From Lysinibacillus pakistanensis (GTDB lineage: Bacteria > Bacillota > Bacilli > Bacillales_A > Planococcaceae): 64,000 nt of DNA. The position numbers were made by a program, and so were the translations under genes. Shown piece by piece: positions 10,725-19,800 of the stretch. The notes beneath the pieces are model-generated. The model had not been told where the DNA came from, ran no database searches, and worked only from the letters and a program-made list of their open reading frames with translations. The stretch covers positions 61,875 through 125,874 of the forward strand of contig BBDJ01000013.1 of assembly GCA_001312325.1 (NCBI GenBank). Direction: 5' to 3'. Within the stretch, counting starts at the first letter, position 1. Each line of letters begins with the position of its first letter.

Positions 10725-13370
10725 TTACATATTTTTCAACTCTTCTAAACGTTTTAATACAGCCGCATGTTTACTCTCATAGTCAGCTAATTTTTCACGT
10801 TCTGCATTCACTAATGCTTCAGGAGCTTTTGAAACGAACTTCTCATTCGATAATTTTCCAGATACAAGCTTCACTTCTTTTGCCCATTTTTCTAATTCTT
10901 TTTCAAGGCGAGCAACCTCTTCTTCTATATTAATAAGTCCAACAAGTGGTAGGAATAGCTCTGCACCAGTTACCACAGCTGTCATTGATTGACCTGGAGC
11001 CTCTAAGCCTTCACCAATCGTTAATGATTCTGGATTACAGAATTTTTCTAAATATGCTTTATTTGCATCAAGGACAGCTACAGTTGCTGCATCTTTTGCT
11101 GAGATAAATAAAGGTACTTTTTTTGCTCATTGGGGTATTAACTTCCGCACGAATATTACGGACTGAACGTATAATATCCATTAGGAGCTTCATGTTATCT
11201 GCTTCTTCAGCAAATTGAAGATCCGTACGTACAGTTGGCCACGCTGCCACAGTAATAGATTCACCTTCATGTGGTAGGTGTTGCCAAATTTCTTCTGTAA
11301 TGAATGGCATGAATGGGTGTAATAAACGCATTGTTTGATCTAATACGTAAGCTAAAATAGAACGAGTTGTTTTCTTAGCTGTTTCATCATCACCATATAA
11401 AGGTAATTTAGCCATTTCAATATACCATGAACAGAAATCATCCCAAATGAAATTATAAAGCTCACGACCTACTTCACCAAATTCGTAGCGTTCTGCCAAG
11501 GATGTTACACGCTCAATTGTTTCATTTAAGCGAGTTAGAATCCATTTATCGGCAACTGACTTCTCACCAGTTAAGTCGATTTCTTCATATGTCATACCAT
11601 CCATATTCATAAGCGCAAAACGAGAGGCATTCCAAATTTTATTCGCAAAGTTCCAAACCGCTTCAACCTTTTCTGTAGTATAGCGTAAGTCCTGACCAGG
11701 AGATGATCCAGTTGCTAAGAAGTAACGTAAAGAATCAGCACCGTATTTCTCAATAACGTCCATTGGATCAACACCATTGCCAAGCGATTTACTCATTTTA
11801 CGTCCTTCACCATCACGTACTAAGCCATGAATTAACACATCTTTGAATGGACGCTGATCTGTAAACTCAAGACCTTGGAAAATCATGCGAGATACCCAGA
11901 AGAAAATAATATCATAGCCGGTTACTAATGTACTTGTTGGATAGTAACGTTGATATTCTTCATTTGTCTCGTCTGGCCAGCCCATTGTTGAGAATGGCCA
12001 AAGTGCAGAAGAAAACCATGTATCTAAAACATCTTCATCTTGAGTCCAATTTTCTGCTTCTGCTGGTGCTTCTTTACCTACGTATATTTCACCTGTTTCA
12101 TTATGATACCAAGCTGGAATTTGATGGCCCCACCATAATTGACGAGAGATACACCAATCACGAATATTTTCCATCCAGCGAGAGTATGTGTTTTCAAAAC
12201 GAGCTGGTACAAAGTTTACTTTACCTTCTTCATCCTTTTGAAGCTCTAGTGAAGCATCAGCAAGTGTTTGCATTTTAACGAACCATTGCGCTGATAGGTA
12301 CGGCTCTACAACGGCACCAGAACGTTCAGAATGTCCCACTGAATGCATATGCTCTTCGATTCGAATTAACACACCTGCTTCTTGTAAATCAGCGACAATT
12401 TGCTTACGGCATTCAAAACGATCCATACCGTTATATTTACCAGCAAGCTCATTCATTGTGCCATCTTCATTCATTACAAGAATGCGCTCTAAATTGTGTC
12501 GATTTCCAACCTCAAAGTCGTTCGGATCATGGGCTGGTGTCATTTTTACAACCCCAGTACCAAATTCCATATCTACGTAATCATCGGCTACAATAGGGAT
12601 TTCACGACCAACGATTGGTAAAATAACGGTTTTACCGATTAGATGCTTATAACGCTCATCATTTGGATGAACAGCTACCCCTGAGTCACCTAGCATCGTT
12701 TCAGGACGTGTTGTGGCAACTTCTACATGCCCTGAGCCATCTGCTAATGGATATTTCATATGGTAGAACGCACCTTGAACATCTTGATAGATAACTTCAA
12801 TATCAGATAAAGCTGTTTTCGCTGCAGGGTCCCAGTTAATAATTCGTTCACCACGATAGATTAAGCCCTTTTCATATAAATCAACAAAAACCGTTTTAAC
12901 AGCATCTGAAAGACCCTTATCAAGAGTGAAGCGCTCACGCGTGTAGTCTAATCCAAGACCAAGCTTTGCCCATTGATCACGAATATGATTAGCATATTCT
13001 TCTTTCCACTCCCATGTCTTTTCGAGGAATTTTTCACGTCCTAAATCATAACGTGTAATATTATCCTCTCGTAGTTTTGCTTCAACTTTTGCTTGTGTTG
13101 CGATCCCTGCATGGTCCATACCAGGTAACCAAAGCGCATCGTATCCTTGCATACGTTTCATACGCGTTAAAATATCTTGTAATGTCGTATCCCAAGCATG
13201 ACCTAGGTGTAATTTACCTGTTACGTTCGGTGGTGGAATAACGATTGAATAGGGTTTTTTCCCACTTTCTGCTGCGCCTCGAAAAACTTCCCTTGTAACC
13301 ACCATTCATAGCGACCAGCTTCAATGGACTGTGGGTCATATTTAGTTGGCATTGAAATGTTTTCTGTCAT
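10725..13370 (-). CDS. valS: Valyl-tRNA synthetase (two frameshifts)
   Basis: Class I aminoacyl-tRNA synthetase charging tRNA-Val, about 880 residues. The HIGH-type motif appears as [14 protein letters not shown]. The KMSKS motif is [11 protein letters not shown]. Editing-domain sequences ([12 protein letters not shown]) and the C-terminal coiled-coil arm ([19 protein letters not shown]) are present. Start ATG 13370 follows AGGAGG. One base seems missing near 13266-13275 (E-A-Q-Q-K-S-G-K-K-P expected). One T is extra at 11118-11124 (S-K-K-V-P-L-F expected). The gene is controlled by a T-box leader directly upstream. Confidence 0.97.
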
Positions 13371-13472
13371 TTTGACTCCTCCTGTTGTGTGTTATCTTGT
13401 GCAAACATCGAAAAGCTTCAATCATTCCATGACACATGTTCAAAAGACATTCATCAGAAGATTAATTGAAAA

Positions 13473-13772
13473 TAAAAAAACTCCTAACGTCAAAAAGGAC
13501 GAAGGAGTTTTAGTTCGCGGTACCACCTTTAATTCCAGCAGAGGAAAGTAAGTGTTATGAATAGAAATAGCACTACTTAAGCCTTTTTACTACTGGCTCT
13601 TAATTCGGTAACGGTGTTTAACCGGCTTTAACTACTGTTAGTTCACTAAAGCTGCTCGAGGGCTACGTTCAATTAGGCACAAATAGAAACTTTTCAGCTA
13701 CCGTTTCTTCTCTGAAAATGTACGAATAATTTACTCTTCCCTGTCATAGCATCTATATCAATATTTTTACAC
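13473..13772 (-). promoter_or_regulatory. T-box leader of valS (likely GUA valine specifier)
   Basis: On the minus strand the leader carries the T-box core GGTGGTACCGCG (13516-13527). This is followed by a terminator stem, ACTCC with GGAGT, and a T run ending near 13473. Upstream stem I shows GGGAAGAGTA and GTAGCTGAAAAGTTTC, typical of T-boxes. A GTA in GAACGTAGCC lies where the specifier codon is expected, matching the downstream valS. Uncharged tRNA-Val should stabilise the antiterminator and allow valS expression. The exact specifier is inferred by position. Confidence 0.92.
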
Positions 13773-13802
13773 ATTGTACCGCAAAATCGTGCAATCTTTC
13801 AA
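13773..13802 (-). promoter_or_regulatory. Sigma-A promoter of the valS T-box transcript
   Basis: TTGAAA (-35) and TACAAT (-10) are separated by 18 bases on the minus strand, immediately before the T-box leader. Confidence 0.65.
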
Positions 13803-13861
13803 GTGATTTAGTCATTTTTAGTGTTCACAATAAAGTAAATAGAAAAGGAAGTGATATTTAA

Positions 13862-14056
13862 ATGCGACGACGTAAATATAATCCCTGTTTTTTACCACCT
13901 TGGCTTAGACAATTCCGCTTTTATTGTAGAACAATAATTGTGCCAATTTGTGCATTTCAATTTATACGAGTAATCATTGTACCAACATCTGGAGACTTCA
14001 TCTTTTTATTGCTCCTAATACTTCTATGCTATTTACTCTTAAATGATATCATTTGA
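13862..14056 (+). CDS. Small basic membrane protein, unknown
   Basis: 64 residues: a basic N-terminus (MRRRKYNPCFLPPWLRQ), then two hydrophobic stretches (IIVPICAFQFIRVIIVP at about 25-41 and FIFLLLLILLCYLLL at about 46-60). ATG 13862 follows AAAGGAAGTG. It reads convergently with, and overlaps the end of, the spore-coat-like gene on the other strand by 18 bases. The P-rich, aromatic, single-hairpin layout resembles small sporulation membrane proteins of Bacillales, but I cannot name a family. Confidence 0.5.
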   Translation: MRRRKYNPCFLPPWLRQFRFYCRTIIVPICAFQFIRVIIVPTSGDFIFLLLLILLCYLLLNDII

Positions 14057-14732
14057 AACACGAACTTTTAGCGGTGTATAGCCTTCTTCTAAATCCCAGA
14101 TCATTGAAGGTACTTCCTGCCATGAACTGGACTCACGAACCACAATATGACTTGAAGATTCTCTTAATACAGTTTTTTTGTTCACTCGCTTCAAGTTTAT
14201 CAAGTTTTGCTGAAGCAACATTCACTACAGTCTGCTCTTCTATTGGGGCCGAAACAGCTACATGTTGCTTTAGCGGTGCTGTTTCTTCTACAATCATTGC
14301 TTTTTCAGCTTTGGCAGTAGTCGATTGTTGGTCGAAAGCAGAAGCATTTTCTAAGACCAGTTCTGACTCATTGAAAATACTTGTAACAGTCCATTCAAGC
14401 TGACACATTTGGTTAGTAAGTGTTGGTCGTACATCTTTTACCATTAAGTCCTCAAGAGCTGAATCTTTAGGTAAATCAACATGTAATGGGACTGCATATT
14501 CAAAATAACCAGTATCTCCTTGAATATCGAGCGCATCAATTTTTATTAATTCTTCTTTATCATTAAAAGCCTGCATATCTTGGAAATCAAAGCGAACATG
14601 TGCTGTAATGTGATAAATACCCATTAATCGCAATGAATCTTCTAATTGCATTGTCTGCCACTGTGGCTTAATTTGCACAGCTGCTATTTCTGTTGGGCAG
14701 CCGTATCCAGGAAAACAGAAAGTTTCACGCAT
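14039..14732 (-). CDS. SpoVID-like spore coat morphogenesis protein lacking LysM (frameshifted)
   Basis: About 231 residues. The N-terminal half (residues 20-130) contains IYHITAHVRFDFQ and YFEYAVPLHVDLPKDS, like the SPOCS-type domain at the start of SpoVID and related coat proteins. The C-terminal part is an Ala/Glu/Lys-rich linker followed by a short terminal block with ESSSWQEVPSMIWDLEEGYT. No LysM domain is seen, unlike B. subtilis SpoVID. The position between valS and the hem genes is where spoVID sits in B. subtilis. The break is at the seven-T run 14173-14179. The ATG at 14732 has only a weak ribosome site (TTGGA). A strong GGGGAGGG lies about 30 bases upstream, so the true start is uncertain. 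Confidence 0.5.
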
Positions 14733-14849
14733 ATTCCAAGTTTTGTGTTCGATAATAATCCCTCCCCTTGCATCATATGAAGCAAGAGAGTTCGGTATGC
14801 TATTGAAAAATTGAGACAGAAAGAAAAATGATTCTTACTTTTCCCCAAA

Positions 14850-14886
14850 AATGGCATACTAGGAAAAACTCCTAGTATGCCATTTT
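14850..14886 (-). terminator. Terminator of the CoxG-like gene
   Basis: Perfect 12-bp stem, GGCATACTAGGA with TCCTAGTATGCC, followed by ATTTTT on the minus strand just after the stop codon. Confidence 0.9.
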
Positions 14887-14900
14887 ACTAATAAATGAAA

Positions 14901-15347
14901 TTATACATGTACCAATTTAATTTTATTTGCTACACGATCTGTTAGCATTTGTGTTGCTTTTGGTACGATTGGCTTAAAGATTGGATTTAACACTGGACCT
15001 GCTAATCCACCTGCTACCACTTCTAAAAAGCCTGTCATTTTTGTATTTTCTGCATCAATGCTTTCAGCAAGGAAATATCCGTTACCTGTAAAATTATCAG
15101 AAAGACCTTTTAATTCAAATGTTACTTTACTTGGGGCTACCCATTCTAAAATAGTAATTTCAACTTGAACTGTTTTTTTCAGAACCCCAACATTTCCTTT
15201 AAAAGTCCATGTTGAATGTTTGTCATCAATCATTTCATGTGCGTTATAACCTGGGACAAGTTTTGCCCATTTTTCCATATCGCTGACGAAATCCCATACG
15301 TGATCAATTCCTACGGGTACTTCGACTATATGTGTGCCTGTTGCCAT
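14901..15347 (-). CDS. CoxG/SRPBCC family protein
   Basis: 148 residues, intact. START/Bet v1-like fold of the CoxG group: N-terminal GTHIVEVPVGIDHVWDFVSD and KWAKLVPGYNA, then the glycine-rich C-terminal helix entry GGLAGPVLNPIF. In carboxydotrophs CoxG helps anchor CO dehydrogenase to the membrane. Standing alone here, it is more likely a lipid or hydrophobic-ligand binding protein of unknown use. It is monocistronic, with a strong terminator. Confidence 0.8.
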   Translation of the reverse strand: MATGTHIVEVPVGIDHVWDFVSDMEKWAKLVPGYNAHEMIDDKHSTWTFKGNVGVLKKTVQVEITILEWVAPSKVTFELKGLSDNFTGNGYFLAESIDAENTKMTGFLEVVAGGLAGPVLNPIFKPIVPKATQMLTDRVANKIKLVHV

Positions 15348-15570
15348 ATCAATTCACTACTTTCTTTTATGAATAGCTATATTATAAACGATTTCGCGTA
15401 AAATTGACTATGCTGAAAGATATAATTTTTACAAAATCAGGTCCTTCACCCAACAAAAAAATTTTTAGGTAAATCCCTTCATCATTACATTTCGATGATT
15501 CAAGTCATTCTGTATTTTATCTAATTAAGAATGCAGAAACTTCAACTTATTTAAAAATGTCTATTCTTAA

Positions 15571-15599
15571 TTGAGTATAAATCTTCGCCGTGTTATAAT
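15571..15599 (+). promoter_or_regulatory. Strong sigma-A-like promoter for a candidate small RNA
   Basis: TTGAGT (15571-15576), 17 bases, TATAAT (15594-15599). It points right, into a region with no gene until 15911 but with a terminator about 105 bases downstream. Confidence 0.65.
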
Positions 15600-15605
15600 T
15601 CATAG

Positions 15606-15713
15606 TGAAGATGTGTATAAAATAAATAAGACGAATCGCTTCAAAGGCGATTTGCAATGAGAAGAAGTAAACCTACTCACAGCTTGCGAGGCAGAGGTGG
15701 TTTACTTTTTTTT
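15606..15713 (+). ncRNA. Candidate small structured RNA
   Basis: Inferred transcript of about 108 nt between a good promoter and a terminator. A first hairpin is AATCGC with GGCGATT (loop ttcaaa). The terminator stem is AAGTAAACC (15665-15673) with GGTTTACTT (15699-15707), followed by eight Ts. No open frame with a ribosome site fits. It matches no RNA family I can name. Confidence 0.5.
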
Positions 15714-15799
15714 GTGAAAAAGTAAATGACAATGCAAGTATAGAAACTATAAGCGTAGAAAAGCTTATAGTGACCATTTTATATAGCCTATAATACGAG

Positions 15800-15841
15800 C
15801 AGTAGTTAACGTTTTCTACGTTAGCTTACTGTTCTTTTTTT
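15800..15841 (+). terminator. Hairpin with T run upstream of the integrase fragment
   Basis: TTAACGT and ACGTTA form the core of a hairpin that extends with AGTA/TACT and is followed by seven Ts. It would stop read-through from the left. Confidence 0.6.
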
Positions 15842-15910
15842 ATGGTTAAATACTATATATGGATGTGATTTTTATAGTTCTTTTAGTTTTTAATGAAACG
15901 GAGGAAGAAA

Positions 15911-16155
15911 ATGAAGGTAATAGAAATTGGCTCAGACGAGGGCAAAAGATATATGCTACTAAATCGAGAGGGAGAACCCGTTATTCCAGCCATGAAATAT
16001 CTAAAATATCTTTTCAATATAGGAAGAGCAGAAAACACCATTAAATCTTATGCATATCATCTGAAGCTATATTTTGAGTTTTTAGAAGTTGAAAAAAATT
16101 GATTATCAACAAATTAATTTACATACTTTTTCTTCCTTTATTGGGTGGTTACGAA
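15911..16155 (+). pseudogene. Truncated tyrosine recombinase (phage-type integrase), N-terminal part only
   Basis: Starts at ATG 15911 behind GGAGGAAG. The roughly 80 residues match the SAM-like core-binding domain of tyrosine recombinases: MKYLKYLFNIGRAENTIKSY, then HLKLYFEFLEVEKIDYQQIN and FIGWLRSP after correcting a seven-A run at 16092-16098. The catalytic domain (R-H-R-Y) is absent, because the frame runs into IS3-derived sequence near 16155. It is a relic of an integrative element. Confidence 0.65.
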
Positions 16156-16680
16156 GTCCTTTTTGAAGATGACATAAATAGCCTCTTGTAAATCAGCTTC
16201 TTGTGCTTGTCGTTCATCGTCTTTGCGTATTTTTAAGTGGTAGTAATATGAACTTCTTGGAATTTGCAGGACGTCGCACATTGTTGCTGTCGCTTCGCTT
16301 TCGCACAAAAAAACATCTGCTGATACCGAATATTTGTGAGCGTTGTGACGAATCACATCTATTTTCGTCCCATGATCAGCACTGCTTGCTTTAAGATATC
16401 GTTCTCCATTCGCAGTCGTTGTACTTCTACGTAGCTCTACTAGTTCATTTTCTTCCTATGAATGGTTATCTTCTGCCTTAAATGAACCAGTCTCTTGATG
16501 GTTTTTAATCCAACGATCCAGTGCAGATGGTGTAATATCATACTCTCTCACAATATCTGCACGAGATTTACCATTTTCATATAGCTTCACCATTTGAAGT
16601 TTAAAATCGGCTGTAAAAGTTCGCCGTTAATGTGACATGAAAACACGCTCCTTTAGGTTTGTAATTATAGTGTACAGCCC
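16150..16680 (-). pseudogene. IS3-family insertion sequence remnant
   Basis: On the minus strand, 16640-16440 encodes an OrfA-like helix-turn-helix (FKLQMVKLYENGKSRADIV, then ITPSALDRWIKNHQETGSF), interrupted by stops. 16440-16150 encodes an OrfB start (HKYSVSA ... MCDVLQIPRSSYYYHLKIR). The DDE catalytic domain is missing. Between SVSA and MCDVLQ lie 12 extra codons (DVFLCESEATAT) that coincide with a dispersed ~36-nt repeat. The element is dead. Confidence 0.75.
16284..16319 (+). repeat. 36-nt micro-repeat inserted in the IS3 OrfB remnant
   Basis: TTGCTGTCGCTTCGCTTTCG and the following ACAAAAAAACATCTG resemble the 36-nt insertion at 51155-51190 and the tandem block at 33480-33571. It adds 12 codons in frame to the transposase remnant. 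Confidence 0.65.
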
Positions 16681-16722
16681 TTATAGAATCTGTCTAACTT
16701 AGTGGTTAAATATGGCCAAAAT

Positions 16723-16753
16723 AAAGAAGATGGTGTTAAATACCATCTTCTTT
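16723..16753. terminator. Duplicated terminator hairpin, left copy (element A)
   Basis: AAAGAAGATGGT and ACCATCTTCTTT enclose a 7-nt loop. The 31-bp sequence recurs with one mismatch at 17474-17504, on the other side of element A. Confidence 0.85.
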
Positions 16754-17473
16754 ACATAGTGTTGAAAAACTAAATGGTCGAAGGATTCTTTGTGAACACT
16801 ACTAAGTCAAATGAAGGTGATTTCCATTCCAGGCTACTCGCTTTCCTGTGGGCGAGCGACGAGCCGCTTCCTGCGCTGACGCTCCGTGCAGGGTCTCGTC
16901 TGTCTCGCTATCCCACGGGAGTCGAGTAGCCTTACACTCCAATCAGCAATAGTGTAGAATTTTAAATATTTTCTTAACTCAAAAGTAAGGTAAAAGCATA
17001 TTACTTACCAACATTAAATGGATAGAATAGTAGTACAATTCTATAGCTGTCAACCTACATTTTTGTACATAAAACTACTTTATAACTAAACATAAAGCTA
17101 CTTATTGCTGGACTGCTTTCGCATAGAAAAACGTTATCAGCTTTATTTTTGCATAAAATAGTGATGGCTAAGACTTCAATTTATCAATATCACTATACAT
17201 TTATGTGAAATACCAATGAAAATACTATGAGAATGGTTGATTGGAGTGTAGACTGAGTGACTCCTTGGGGATTCAGCGTCACAGATGAGACCCTGGAGCG
17301 CGAGTGAAGCGGCTCATCGGACGCCCCCAGGAAGCTCTGCTCTGCGTGAAAGCGAAGCGTCAGCGGCAAAGCACTCAGTCGGAACGGAGATCAACCCCTC
17401 GTTTTGAAAAAGGGCTATACTTTTTAATTTGTCACCTTGATTTCATTGACATAATAGTATTTCAACAACATGT
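16754..17473. mobile_element. 720-bp non-coding repeat element, copy A
   Basis: Ends are imperfect inverted repeats: ACATAGTGTTGAAAAACTA on the left and ACATGTTGTTGAAATACTA as the reverse complement on the right. Near each end is a GC-rich module (16829-16944 and 17229-17400) in opposite orientations, each carrying GATTGGAGTG at its inner side and a GGAACGGA(A/G)ATCA-like outer side. The middle is AT-rich. No protein gene is convincing. A second copy in inverted orientation is at 51050-51767. The GC-rich module resembles a class of intergenic repeat seen widely in Bacillaceae. Confidence 0.8.
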
Positions 17474-17504
17474 AAAGAAGATGGTGTTAAGTACCATCTT
17501 CTTT
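17474..17504. terminator. Duplicated terminator hairpin, right copy (element A)
   Basis: Same 31-bp hairpin as 16723-16753, one mismatch in the loop. It lies just after the stop of the FtsK-like fragment (17511), so it is presumably that gene's original terminator. Confidence 0.85.
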
Positions 17505-17510
17505 AAGTAA

Positions 17511-17905
17511 TCATTTCTTTATAAGTTGACTAACATTCTGAATTTCACTACTAGATATAAACGGAACTTGAGCATAAATTAAGTTTGGTTCACCAGATAG
17601 TTTTGCAACAAAATGTCCCTTCCCTAATAAGTACTCAACCTTTTTCTCCTAGCGGAATCTCAGATGTACCTGAACTTCCCACTTTTAATATAAGTCTATT
17701 ACTTAAGTTATCTCTTAACTGCATGTAACGCATCCTTATCTGGTCTTTGGGTAGCGAATATTAGATGTATACCTGCTGTCCTTGCTTTTACCCCCAACCT
17801 TTGAACAATTGAAGAAACGGTACTCTTATATTCATCTACTAGCATCCAATCTGCAAAATCATCTTGATTAAGAAAAATAAATGGCAGCTTTTTCTCTTCG
17901 GATAC
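17511..17905 (-). pseudogene. C-terminal fragment of an FtsK/SpoIIIE-type DNA translocase
   Basis: About 130 residues in several frames: LPFIFLNQDDFADWMLVDEY, RTAGIHLIFATQRPDKDAL, DNLSNRLILKVGSSGTSEI and EYLLGKGHFVAKLSGEPN. These match the late part of FtsK-like motor domains, including those of integrative conjugative elements. The Walker A part is absent; the sequence stops at the end of the neighbouring TraB gene. Two single-base shifts are needed near 17715 and 17650. With the integrase stub at 15911 it suggests a decayed mobile element. Confidence 0.7.
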
Positions 17906-17912
17906 TATTTAC

Positions 17913-19271
17913 TTATTGATAAAATGGCTTCACATCGTACCCATTTTTCTCCAAATGATAGCGAATGGTTTTCTCTGTTACTAAGTGTCCTGAACCAACA
18001 ACAACAAAGTACGTACCTTCCTTCTTTTTAAGTAAATCCATGATTTTCTTTGCCATTTGTTCATCTCGTAAACCTAATAGCATTTTATTAAACTCTGACT
18101 GTTCTTCCACTGTCGCTTGGAAACTTTTTGCGAGGGTTTCAACGTCCCCATACTTCCAACTTGTTAACATTTCTTGATGGATTTTGGATTGATTTTTAGA
18201 AGGATCGATGATGCTATCCAAGGCAGAGACTAAGTATTGCTCCTGAGCTTCTGGCGATAACCCTTCAAACATATCAGTTTGTGCCTTTATACCTTCTAAT
18301 TCAATCACTGGTTTTTGCTGCAGACGTGCATTCAATATAAAGTATAAATCAATACCATGAATTCCCATGTCTTCTGGTGTCATATCAAAAGAATCACTCA
18401 TTGCCTGCACTGAAAATATATTAGCTAGATACCAAGGCTTTAGCAATGTCAGATGTTCCATCGGGAGACTATAAAGCTTTGCGACGTGCTCAAGCTTTGC
18501 AAATGTTTCTGGTGTAACAGTATCTTTCAGTTTAAAATTGTCTGCATATATTGATTTTTCTGTAAAGTATTTAGACCCTTCCGTATCCAGATTATTTGCC
18601 TCTACTACCAGAGCATCCGCTTCATTGAATGCCGTCATTAAGTTTTTATTTAACGGATATAAATCAGGTGTACCAAGATGAATGGATCCCAGTAAATACA
18701 CAACTGTATCCTCATCCTCTACTACCCAAGCTACCCCCTTTGAACCTTGACCTGCAAACGCATACATATTCTTAATGAATCGAACTGCTAGTATAACAGC
18801 CTGTTGCGTCGTTGCCTTTTTCTCTAACTGCAGTCCGTTTGAAGAACCTTGTAATATGTTATGCTCTTGCATAAATTTAATAGCATCTTTGCCAACAGGT
18901 AAATCATAGCGCGCTATGATATTATACAAGCGCTTTACAATATCACCGCGTGTATTATCGTTCTTTACACTTACAGGCTTATACTGTTCATTCTCTGTTA
19001 AGCCCAGTGAGGCAATTTTCTTTTCCGTTAATACCAGCAGTTCATTTACCTTTTCCACCGGGATTTCTTGAAGGAAGCCTTCATAATACCATTGGGTTGG
19101 ATAAATTCCGTACTTTTCACCTTCGTTTAATGTTTCTTTAGCCCAATCACTAATCGATGGTGCTAGGGGTGGTGATTGCTCCTTCGCATGGATCACTGGC
19201 ATAACCATTGTCAGCATCAATGAAACGCCAAGCAGCACAGCACTCGCACGTTTCATTAACCTATTCATCAT
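17913..19271 (-). CDS. Secreted TraB/GumN family protein
   Basis: 452 residues from ATG 19271, which follows GGGAGAGAAG. The signal peptide is KRASAVLLGVSLMLTMVMPV with an Ala-type cleavage region at IHAKE. Residues about 180-450 are a TraB/GumN (Tiki-like) domain: VYLLGSIHLGTPDLYPL near the beginning and VVVGSGHLVTEKTI near the end carry the family's paired GxxH-type motifs. Related Tiki proteins are metal-dependent peptidases; activity here is inferred. An N-terminal helical region of unknown role precedes the domain. Intact. Confidence 0.8.
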   Translation of the reverse strand: MMNRLMKRASAVLLGVSLMLTMVMPVIHAKEQSPPLAPSISDWAKETLNEGEKYGIYPTQWYYEGFLQEIPVEKVNELLVLTEKKIASLGLTENEQYKPVSVKNDNTRGDIVKRLYNIIARYDLPVGKDAIKFMQEHNILQGSSNGLQLEKKATTQQAVILAVRFIKNMYAFAGQGSKGVAWVVEDEDTVVYLLGSIHLGTPDLYPLNKNLMTAFNEADALVVEANNLDTEGSKYFTEKSIYADNFKLKDTVTPETFAKLEHVAKLYSLPMEHLTLLKPWYLANIFSVQAMSDSFDMTPEDMGIHGIDLYFILNARLQQKPVIELEGIKAQTDMFEGLSPEAQEQYLVSALDSIIDPSKNQSKIHQEMLTSWKYGDVETLAKSFQATVEEQSEFNKMLLGLRDEQMAKKIMDLLKKKEGTYFVVVGSGHLVTEKTIRYHLEKNGYDVKPFYQ

Positions 19272-19800
19272 ATTCTCTTCTCTCCCTTGCTCATACTTTG
19301 AATCAATACCGCTTAAAAATCCCACCGTAATAACCAACATATGCTTAAAAAAACAAAATATCTACAATTCTGTATTTAATATGAGACTAACACTTTCATT
19401 AAACGAGTTCAAGAAATATTTGAACTCAACAAATTATGATATTTATCAAGTTAATAGCCTCCTCACTTCCTTCCACATAAGATGATATGAAGGGAGGGAA
19501 ATTGTACGACTACTCTTTTAATAATGAACATATTAAATACAAAATAAGTAATGGCGTGATGTATAGAAGATAAGATTGAGTCATGCCTTATTTATTGTGT
19601 ATTACTCTTATATTGCAAGCTAAACCAAAATAAAAAAAGTTTAGACCGTATGATGAATAAACACAAAAAGACTACGTTCTCACCTAGTCCTTTACAAAGA
19701 TATGTTGTGGTCTTTTTTTTAGTTCTGTTTAAATCGTAATCAAACTCATTTATCCTATGTTTTCAGTTCATTAACGACAAATGTTTTTATTATGTTTTCA
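19272..19800. other. Intergenic, no gene seen
   Basis: AT-rich sequence upstream of the TraB/GumN gene. A weak inverted repeat sits around 19480 (CTTCCTTCC with GAAGGGAGG-like). Nothing else is supported. Confidence 0.4.

Noticed and set aside
16203..16394. A plus-strand open frame across the IS3 remnant
   Set aside because: It is antisense to recognisable transposase sequence and has no family resemblance.
16640..16722. A group II intron boundary near the duplicated hairpin
   Set aside because: Group IIC introns insert after terminators, but no domain V, no reverse transcriptase and no lariat-type ends were found in the 720-bp element, and introns do not leave target duplications.
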